Assembly: GCA_029891385.1 (NCBI GenBank)
Contig: CM057231.1
Span: forward strand, 19,499,300 to 19,563,299
Direction of reading: 5' to 3'
Length of the DNA: 64,000 nucleotides
Source: Erythroxylum novogranatense
Taxonomy: Eukaryota; Streptophyta; Magnoliopsida; Malpighiales; Erythroxylaceae
Shown: piece after piece, positions 56,964-64,000 of the stretch
How the letters are laid out: each line of letters begins with the position of its first letter
Position numbering within the stretch: the first letter of the stretch is position 1
The notes under the pieces: model-generated
The model's database searches: none
What the model saw: the letters and a program-made list of their open reading frames with translations, nothing else
What the model was told of the DNA's origin: nothing
Position numbers and translations under genes: made by a program

Positions 56964-58097
56964 CTGTAACTTTTTGGAGAGGGTCCTAAAACACTTAAAA
57001 GACTCATCTTTGTGTGACAAAAATAATATCCAACAAAATCTAGTAAAGTCATCAACAATAACAAGTCCATATTTCTTTCTGCCAAGACTTATTGTCCTTG
57101 TAGGACCAAATAAATCCATATGTAACAATTCTAAAGGTCTAGATGATGTTACAAAATTTTTAGAAGAAAACGATGTTTTGACTTGTTTTCCTTTCTGACA
57201 ACTTTCACAAAAGAACTCCTTGTCAAAACTTATTTTTGGTAAACCTCTTACCAAATCATGCTTTAACAACTTTGAAATGTGTTTAAAACTGACATGACCT
57301 AGCTTTTTATGCCAGATTAGTCTTTCTTCTTCAGTTGATAAAAAACACGAAACATTTTGATTTTAAAAATCTTCTAAATCAATTTTGTAAAGATTATTTC
57401 GTCTTTTGGCAGAAAAGAATATAGACCCATCTTTGTTTCTGACTTCACAAAGATTTTGATTGAACATAACTTCAAAACCAGAATCACACAATTGATTGAC
57501 ACTAATCAAGTTGTCTTCAGACCATCAACAAGCAGCACATTATCAATACATGCAAAGGAGTCTTTACCTATTTTGCCGATTCCAATTATCTTGCCCTGCT
57601 GGTTGTCTCCAAAAGTCACCGATCTTCCCTTCTTATTTTGAAGATCTAGGAACATAGACCTTCTTCCCGTCATGTGTCGCGAGCATCCACTGTCTAAATA
57701 CCAATGGTGCTTGCTGCCTCTTCCAAAGAAGGATATTTGCAAGAGATATTATTTTATTCTTCGGTACCCATATTTTCTTGGGTCCTTTAGGGTTAGTAAA
57801 ATGCATAGAATGATAGTGATGCATTTGATAAGATTGTTGATGAAAATGAGATTGATGAAACTTATTTTTCTGAAAGAAAAACTTCTTTTTCTGTTGAGAC
57901 CTTTCTCTAGTAAACCCTAATCTAATTTTATCACTCGGATGTCTACACTTTCCTAACATATCATTCATTTTCTTGGTACTTTCAGTGAAGGTAGCAAGAT
58001 CAGCTGAAAGACTCTTGATTCTAATTTGCAGTTGATTGATCTCTTCAGATCTATCTATTACTTTCTTTTTCTGAATTTCCTCTACTTGCTTTTTCAA
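56964..58097 (-). pseudogene. SIRE-like protease and integrase, N-terminal part
   Basis: The region 57633-58097 continues gag in the same frame after one stop and looks like a coiled coil, then a basic His-rich linker. After a frameshift, 57506-57742 has the aspartic protease motif in 'HWYLDSGCSRHMTG' (Asp-Ser-Gly intact). Then come the pre-integrase zinc region ('LIWHKKLGHVS', 'FFCESCQKGKQVKTSF') and the integrase core with the first catalytic Asp ('ELLHMDLFGPT') and 'VIVDDFTRFCW'. It is cut at 56964 by the solo LTR. Confidence 0.9.
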
Positions 58098-58151
58098 GCA
58101 GGTATTCTCTCTTTCTATTTCTTCAGTATGTTTCAGATTTTCTATATACTT

Positions 58152-59363
58152 TTACTTCAACAATTTGTACTGTTTCAGAATAGCATGAGAATCTTCTAGT
58201 AGTTCAGAATATGCATCATGGAAATCATCATATTTAGAAGTTACCTCCTCATCACTTTCCTCTTCGGCTACTAGACATATATTTGCATGTTTTGAAGTCT
58301 CAGAGCTAGTATCTGACTCGGATGAATCTAGATCCTCCCAGGTTGCCATCATGCTTTTCTTGCCTTCTCTACTCTTCTTTGGTTTCTTCTTTAATGTTGG
58401 ACACTCGGACTTGTAATGTCCTAGTTTGTTGCACTCGTAGCATATGATGGAAGTCTTCTCTATCTTCCCATCATCTTTTCCGTTCTTTTTGAGGAATTGA
58501 TTTCTATTGGACTTCTTCTTCCACATCCGTCTGAGCTTTCTGGAAATGAACGATAGCTCATCATCTTCTTCACTCGACTCCTGTTTTGACTCGCTGGAAT
58601 CATCGTTCTTCGATTCTTCAATCTTTAGTGCTTTTGATGGATTCCTCTTCCTTTGATTCTTGTGATTCTTTTGTCTGGCCTTCAGTGCTATCGACTTGTC
58701 TCGTTTGGGCTTGTCTTCAACATCAAGCTCAACTTTATGTATTTTCAACGATCCAAGCAGTTCGTCAAGCTTTAATATGCTTAGATCCTTGGCTTCCTGT
58801 ACAGCAGTAACTTTTGGTCTCCACCTCCTTGGTAGACTCCTTAAGATCTTACGAATGTGGTCTTGGTTGTCGTAAGCTCTTCCAAGAGCTTTTAGTCCAT
58901 TAACAATTGTTTGAAATCTTCCAAACATTTGATCAATAGATTCTTCATCTTTCATCTTGAACAGCTTGTACTGGTGCACAAGAATGCTTATCTTGGATTC
59001 TTTGACTTGGTTTGAACATTCATGTGCAATGGATAACGTATCCCACATCTCCTTCGCAGTGTCGTATCCGTGGACTTTATCGTACTCACTTCTGCTTAAG
59101 GCACAACTCAAGATGAACTTTGCTTTTGAGTTTAGTTGAAATCTCGCCTTCTGATTAGCTGTCCATCTAATTGGTGGAATAAAATTCCCTTTTTCATCCG
59201 CTAGAGTGTATGGTCCATTCTCTATCACGTCCCAAAGGTCAACATGAGTAGATTCGTTAAACAGTCGCATCATATCTTTCCAGTAGTGATAGTCTTCTCC
59301 GTTAAACGCCGGAGGTCTAGTGACTGAGGCACCTTTCGCTATGTATGTATGTGATTTCGCCAT
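58152..59363 (-). pseudogene. SIRE-like gag, 403 codons open
   Basis: The longest open frame in the window. The start MAKSHTYIAKG lies 57 bases inside the primer-binding site. Order: N-terminal 'PPAFNGEDYHYWKDMMRLF'; UBN2-like gag core ('EMWDTLSIAHECSNQVKESKIS', 'LVHQYKLFKMKDEESIDQMFGRF', 'IRKILRSLPRRW'); a Lys/Ser/Asp-rich linker; a perfect CCHC zinc knuckle 'CYECNKLGHYKSEC' at about residue 305-320; and an acidic Ser-rich tail. It ends at a stop at 58152. The same frame then continues to 57633, so this stop may be a mutation rather than the true gag end. Confidence 0.9.
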
Positions 59364-59406
59364 AATCTTTAATCCACACGTTGTTAATGTGATCCTTGGA
59401 CACCAA

Positions 59407-59418
59407 GCTCTGATACCA
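59407..59418 (-). other. Primer-binding site of the SIRE-like element
   Basis: The minus strand reads TGGTATCAGAGC, two bases from the 5' LTR. Confidence 0.9.
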
Positions 59419-59420
59419 AT

Positions 59421-60594
59421 TGAAGTGAATCACACGTTAATATAAGACTTGTTAAATGATATGCAAATGCACAAGAAGGGGGGGGGGGGTTGAATTGTGT
59501 ATTATTTTTAAAAGCCCCTTTCAAAAACTTTTTGTTAAAAGAAACTTGTTCTTTTCACAAGAACTACTGAAATTTAAAGTTATAACGTAATTTTCGAAAA
59601 CTCATATAAAACTTGTAAAATGAAAAATTGAACGATAAGAAAAATAAAGGGTAGAGAGATGTTGACGCAGTAATTTTTATACTAGTTCACCCCAAATCAT
59701 GGGTTACGTCCAATCTTCAGATGTCTTTCTGAGATTTCACTATCTCTCAAAACTTTTTCAAGTATTCTTTTTCTTCGAGCCTCTTCAGGTCTCTTACAAT
59801 CAGTATTCTTTCACACTTAGCCTCTGCAGGCTATCTATACAACTTTCAACTGAAGGATATTTGAGCTTTGTTACAGAAAAGAATAGCTCTAAGTTTCGCA
59901 AAATAATTTCTCTCAAGTAAGCTTTTATAACTTTGTTGTAAATCTCGTCACGTCGTGCGTGTGTATGTAACTTTGTAATCTTCAACTTCGACTCTTATTT
60001 ATAATCTACGTCTTCAACTGCTTCTTGATTCTTGATTCTTGCTTCTTTCAAGAAACAATTATTCAGTTGAGTTCTGTAACTAACTCAAACTGATTCTTGA
60101 TCTGACGTGGTTCGCTTCCGTCTACTTTTCTTCCGTCTGCATTTATCGTCTGCTTTTTCTTCCATCTATTTTTTGCTTTTGTCTGCTTTTGCTTCTTTCG
60201 TCTGCTTTTGCTTTCTTCTACTTTTTACTTCCGTCTGCTTTTCATCGTCTGCTTTTTCTTTTGTCTGCTTTTGTTTCTTTCGTCTGCTTTTTACTTCCGT
60301 CTACTTTTGCTTTTTTCATCTGCTTTTCATAAATGCCTTTTGCTTTAAATACATTTTTTACTTAAATGCCTTTTGCTTCTTTAAATACCTTTTCATAAAT
60401 GCCTTTTGCTTCCGCCTCGCTTTTTACTTCGTCTACTTTTGCTTCTTTAAATGCTTTTCATAAATGCCTTTTGCTTAAATGCCTTTCACTTTAAATGCTT
60501 TTTATCGTCTACTTTTCTACTTAGCTGTCGTCTACTTTTCATTATTATTTGTACTTCATCAAAATTATTTATGTAAAGTTATTTTGACTTAACA
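59421..60594 (-). repeat. 5' LTR of the SIRE-like element
   Basis: 1174 bases, matching 46657-47760. A minus-strand TATA box lies at 59996-60003. The 'tctgcttttgcttc' tract (60105-60545) is longer than in the left LTR, which explains most of the size difference. Confidence 0.92.
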
Positions 60595-60599
60595 AATTA

Positions 60600-60734
60600 T
60601 TCCAAAGATTTTATCTTTAGCATTAAAACATAAAATATTAATTAAATTAATACATAAAGATAAATAAGGCCTTTTCATTAACTTAAAATAATGCCCTACA
60701 TTAATTTGCATCCAATCAAGAGCATAAACTAAGA
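60600..60734 (-). repeat. 3' LTR of element E, remaining part
   Basis: The short LTR end separated from 45291-46656 by the SIRE-like insertion. It is followed at 60735 by 'atcttccacttgcac', the complement of a GTGGAAGAT purine tract, which places the LTR edge near 60734. The terminus reads AAGA instead of CA, so the exact base is uncertain. Confidence 0.7.
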
Positions 60735-60757
60735 ATCTTCCACTTGCACTAAAGCCA

Positions 60758-61662
60758 CTAAAGCCAATCCCCTATGAATCTACTATCATATCCATCCATA
60801 TGTCGATCATGTGTCTTTTGAGATAATGGCTTAGTAAGAGGACCTGCTAGATCCTCTTCAGTGGGAACTCGCTCCAATGTTATGTCTTTCCACTCCACTA
60901 TCTCCCTAATCAAGTGAAAATTCTTGAGTACATGTTTGGACCGTTGATGAGACCTAGGTTTCTTTACTTGCGCAATAGCACCATTGTTGTCACAATACAA
61001 TACTATGGGCTCAACATTGCTACGAACCACTCCAAGTTCAGTGATGAACTTCTTGATCCAAACTGCTTCCTTTTCCACCTCTAACACTAAAATGTACTCT
61101 GATTTGGTCGTTGGATTTGCGATGGTTAGTTATTTGGAGTTCTTCTAACTAACTGCACCATTATAAAGAGTAAAAATATACCCTGACTATGATCTACTAT
61201 CATATTGATCATATTGAAAACTAGCATCTAAATGACCCCAAACTCTCAGTTCAGTTCCTTCATAGACTAGAAAATATCTTTAGTCCTTCTTAAGTACTTT
61301 AAGATGTTTTTCATAACTGTCAAATGACCTTCACTGGGATTAGTTTGATATATGCTTGTTATGCTCAAAGCATAAACAACATCTGGTCTAAGATATAGCA
61401 TCACATACATGATTGATCCAATTGCCAAAGCATAGAAAACACAATCCATTTTATCTCTCTCCTTTTGTGTCTTTGGACACTTACTCTGTGAGAGAGAAAT
61501 CTCATGTAATATGGTTAAGAATCCCCTCTTGGAATTCTCCATACTAAACCTCTTTAGCATTTTATCTATGTTTGTAGATTGAGATAATCCGAGCAACCTT
61601 TTTGATCTATCTTGATAGATCTTTATACTTAGTATATAAGTTGCTTCTCCCATATCCTTCAT
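60758..61662 (-). pseudogene. Element E: RT end and RNase H
   Basis: 61267-61662 carries the C-terminal part of a copia RT ('MKDMGEATYILSIKIYQDRSKRL', 'IGSIMYVMLYLRPDVVYALSIT'), just downstream of where the YVDD box would be. 60758-61087 is RNase H ('AVWIKKFITELGVV', 'LYCDNNGAIAQVKKPRSHQRSKHV', 'DLAGPLTKPL'), ending before the purine tract. Between them (61090-61260) the frame is broken. It resembles the RNase H of copia A (25183-25440). Confidence 0.88.
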
Positions 61663-61679
61663 GGAAAAGTTTATATGAT

Positions 61680-62934
61680 CAAGAGTTTACTCATCTAAAT
61701 CACACAATTTTAGTTAAGTAGAACTTATTAATTTAAGATGAAATATATCCGGGTTAAAGAGACCTTGAGTTTACACAACAAACCAAACAATAAACAAAAT
61801 TCTAGTTTTATTATCAATTTAATCTCTATTGAATAGATAAAATTGAAGATTCAGGTTTTTTTAAAAGTAGGGTTCTAGCACGTGCATTACACACACCAGA
61901 TGGTCAAAGGTAGGTTGACTGATGCGTGTAGTGCACGCCCTAGTCAACGTCTGTGACAGACATTTCTCGAGACACACGCCCATTATCTTATCCACAAGCG
62001 TTTGTTTTCTTCTCTACCTCCGTCCCTCCCACATTTTTTTATAACTACTCTTAACCTTCCTCGTGTTTTAAACCGCAATCCATGTTATTCCAATTATTAG
62101 GTAACGTTCCTAACACATCAACTCACGTCGTTTACCACCAAACCACGCCGCTCCTTGCCTTTTTTCCGTTGATGCACCTGTGTCAGTGACAGACTAACGA
62201 CATCGCCTGTGGCATCACCCATGGCATTTAATCACCCTAGTGACGCCAACAATTGGCATCGTTTGTCACTAGTGGCGTCGCAAGCAACCCAGGTGTCACT
62301 TGTGACCAACAGCATTCCGAGCAAACCATTGACGTTGTTAGCGACGCTAGTCATGGGCGTTGCTGCGACCCACTGGTGGCATCACAGGCGACCCACTAGG
62401 TCGGCAACTGCCAACAGATGCGCAATAATCACCCATCTTGTTCGAGTTCATGCAAGACAGAACCATAGAATACGAATAGGCATGTTCGTGGATTTAAAAC
62501 ACAAGAAATATATGGATTTCAAAATCCCAACAGAAGCATAATATCGCAGATGCAAATAAGGTTTTCAGAATCAGAAGACAAAATACATAGGTAAAAACAA
62601 ATCACTTTTATTTGAATGCTCATTTAAGCATCAGATGCAATCTTAAAAACCATAGAATAGACAGTGTGGAAATCCAAAAAACCCAAAGCAGTCAGAAAAA
62701 GTGCAAGAACTTATTCATTCATAACATATCGCATAACCAAAGGGATTTAGTAAACAATTTTTCAGAAATCAAAATAATGAGCAGTCGGGAAAACAATTTC
62801 CAAAACACGATATACACAAACAGGAAACAATTTATAATAGCAGTTGTGGAAATAGCTTCCACTAAAGACAAAAATTGAAGTATAACAAATCAACAATAAT
62901 CAAGGAATGAATCCAAGTGAAACAATTAAAGGTT
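61680..62934. other. Element E interior without recognisable gag/pol
   Basis: This 1.25 kb joins an RT fragment to the primer-binding site, where gag, protease, integrase and most RT should be. It includes a C/G-richer, repetitive-looking part (about 62150-62400) with 'gtgacagac', 'gtggcatcac' and 'agtgacgcc' words, and an A-rich part (62560-62930). A 110-codon plus-strand ORF (62209-62541) has no recognisable motif. I interpret this as leader plus captured or rearranged DNA left after a large deletion. Confidence 0.5.
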
Positions 62935-62946
62935 GCTCTGGTACCA
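62935..62946 (-). other. Primer-binding site of element E
   Basis: The minus strand reads TGGTACCAGAGC, a one-base variant of the initiator tRNA-Met match, four bases from the LTR. Confidence 0.75.
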
Positions 62947-62950
62947 CTAT

Positions 62951-64000
62951 TGTAATCCAATTGTGATCGAATCATGGGCATAACGGAAAACAAAATTTTT
63001 TACAAATTTTGAGTAGATCCTGATAATTGAATAAACTTAAATAAAATATAAAATGATTTAGAAACTACACCTTCTTTGCTTTTCGGTTGAAAAATCTTTG
63101 AAACTTTTCCCGATTAATCAATCACGAGCTGTCCAAGTGTCTAGCCTTTGATGGTATCTACAGAGCAATTCTCAAACTAATTTGAGAAGAAGAATACAAA
63201 ATATGCTAGCTTCTAAAAAGCTCTTCCCTTTAAATATATTTTTCTATCACAAATTTCTCTTTGATGTGTAACCCATTAAGTTTCCAATAAATTGGCAATG
63301 ATTATAAATTATAATTCTAAGTCACAATTAAAATTAGATAATTAATTCTCCAATTAAATAATTCATAATCATAAATCATGATTGATGTCTAGTAACATGT
63401 CTTGATTACCCAAATATAAGGAATGTCAAAGTGATTTGACTTAACTTGTCCATGTATGGCTATAATGTATAATTTAATCATTTCGTCGTCCAATATTCTA
63501 ATTGGACAGAGTATGAATACAGTGTCTACTCTTATCATCCAATCATGTTCATTCATGCTAATTAGTAATTGATTTATAATTGAAATTTGGAAACTCAATC
63601 ATTAATAATCAAAAATAACAAAAATTACTTTTGAGTGACGAATCTTATATTGACTTACTCAATTATCTACATATGGTTCATATTGTATCCAATTACTACC
63701 AACTGAATTATCCTAGGATGATTTATAAGTAGCATCAAAACATAGTAATTCTTACACTAGATACCTTGGTAATCTCAAGTCTGAGGATCAATTATACAAC
63801 CATCATTATGAAATAATCCGTAGACACATAAGTAATATTCCATTCAGAATTCTCATAATCGAGTCAGTTTAGTGACTTATTCTCTAATAATGACCCCTAC
63901 ATTAGTTTAAGTATCTCTATACTTTTAATTCATGAGATCAATTACTTTCTTCATAAGAAAGGAATATCAGGTGTGCTAATTTTACCGTTTCAACAATATT
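62951..64000 (-). repeat. 5' LTR of element E, cut by the window end
   Basis: Diverged copy of 45291-46656, beginning TGTAATCCAATTGTG. The rest of the LTR and the second target duplication (expected TTTGT) lie outside the window. Confidence 0.85.

Larger units (their letters stand above)
46657..60594 (-). mobile_element. SIRE/Maximus-like Ty1-copia element with env-like region
   Basis: The LTRs are 46657-47760 and 59421-60594. The target duplication AATTA is perfect (46652-46656, 60595-60599). The primer-binding-site complement GCTCTGATACCA is at 59407-59418, and the purine tract complement 'atctccccctttttgatgat' is at 47761. The minus-strand order is gag, protease, integrase, RT, RNase H, then a 2.3 kb extra region between pol and the 3' LTR, which is the hallmark of SIRE/Maximus elements. 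A 4.05 kb solo LTR splits the integrase. LTRs are very similar, so insertion is fairly recent, but stops and frameshifts have already broken it. Confidence 0.93.
45291..64000 (-). mobile_element. Outer copia element E, continues past the window
   Basis: The left (3') LTR starts at 45291 and the right (5') LTR at 62951, both with TGTAATCCAA. The right LTR runs off the window end. The primer-binding-site complement GCTCTGGTACCA is at 62935-62946. A SIRE-like element (46657-60594) is inserted in the left LTR. Only the RT end and RNase H of pol remain, and gag, protease and integrase are absent. The LTR copies have visibly diverged, so the element is older than the SIRE-like insertion. Confidence 0.85.

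Noticed and set aside
62209..62541. 110-codon ORF on the plus strand
   Set aside because: It has no motif, homologue or neighbouring promoter that I can recognise, and lies inside element E on the strand opposite to its coding direction.
1..64000. CRISPR arrays, operons or prokaryotic defence systems
   Set aside because: There are no regularly spaced identical repeats with unique spacers and no bacterial genes. All repeats are explained by plant transposons or local tandem duplications.

Overview
This is plant nuclear DNA, most probably from a eudicot. It is almost entirely nested transposable elements with one recognisable host gene. The signs are LTR retrotransposons whose primer-binding sites match plant initiator tRNA-Met (TGGTATCAGAGC and variants), a plant L1-type LINE, a Stowaway-like MITE, a TRIM-like miniature element, and a PR-10/Bet v 1-family gene with one short phase-1 intron. 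The species cannot be read from the sequence. I found no rRNA genes, tRNA genes, CRISPR arrays or prokaryote-type features.

Left part (1-28.8 kb). An old LINE on the + strand is cut into three pieces (455-2204, 17477-17671, 27406-28665). A chromovirus (Tekay/Del-like Ty3-gypsy, - strand, 2205-17476, target duplication TAAAT) and a Ty1-copia element (+ strand, 17672-27405, near-duplication GCCAT/ACCAT) separate the pieces. The left LTR of the chromovirus is itself split by a 5.5 kb solo LTR (3823-9361, duplication AGGTC). Removing the insertions restores LINE reading frames across both junctions.

Middle part (28.8-45.3 kb). A Tork-like copia element (-, 28830-33826) is followed by a decayed copia element (+, 34204-39953) carrying a 1.3 kb solo LTR in its integrase (36853-38139, duplication CTCCC). 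Then come a Stowaway-like MITE (40216-40462), a short copia-derived element without pol (-, 41177-42945) and a TRIM-like element (-, 42952-43571). The only convincing host gene is at 43999-44573: a 152-residue PR-10 protein that lacks the family's glycine-rich loop. A 50-bp tandem repeat lies just upstream of its TATA box.

Right part (45.3-64 kb). An outer copia element (-, 45291 to beyond the window end) has a SIRE/Maximus-like copia element (-, 46657-60594, duplication AATTA) inside its left LTR. The SIRE-like element has an extra envelope-like region after pol. Its integrase is split by a second solo LTR (52910-56963, duplication CTGTA) of the same family as the one at 3823.

All transposon coding regions carry stops, frameshifts or deletions, so no autonomous element is intact here. 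I did not find a convincing new biological system. The best leads are the loop-less PR-10 gene and its promoter repeat, a tandem duplication of the catalytic box in the SIRE-like reverse transcriptase, the length-variable large solo-LTR family, and a pattern of CAG/CTG differences between LTR pairs that may be a sequencing artefact.
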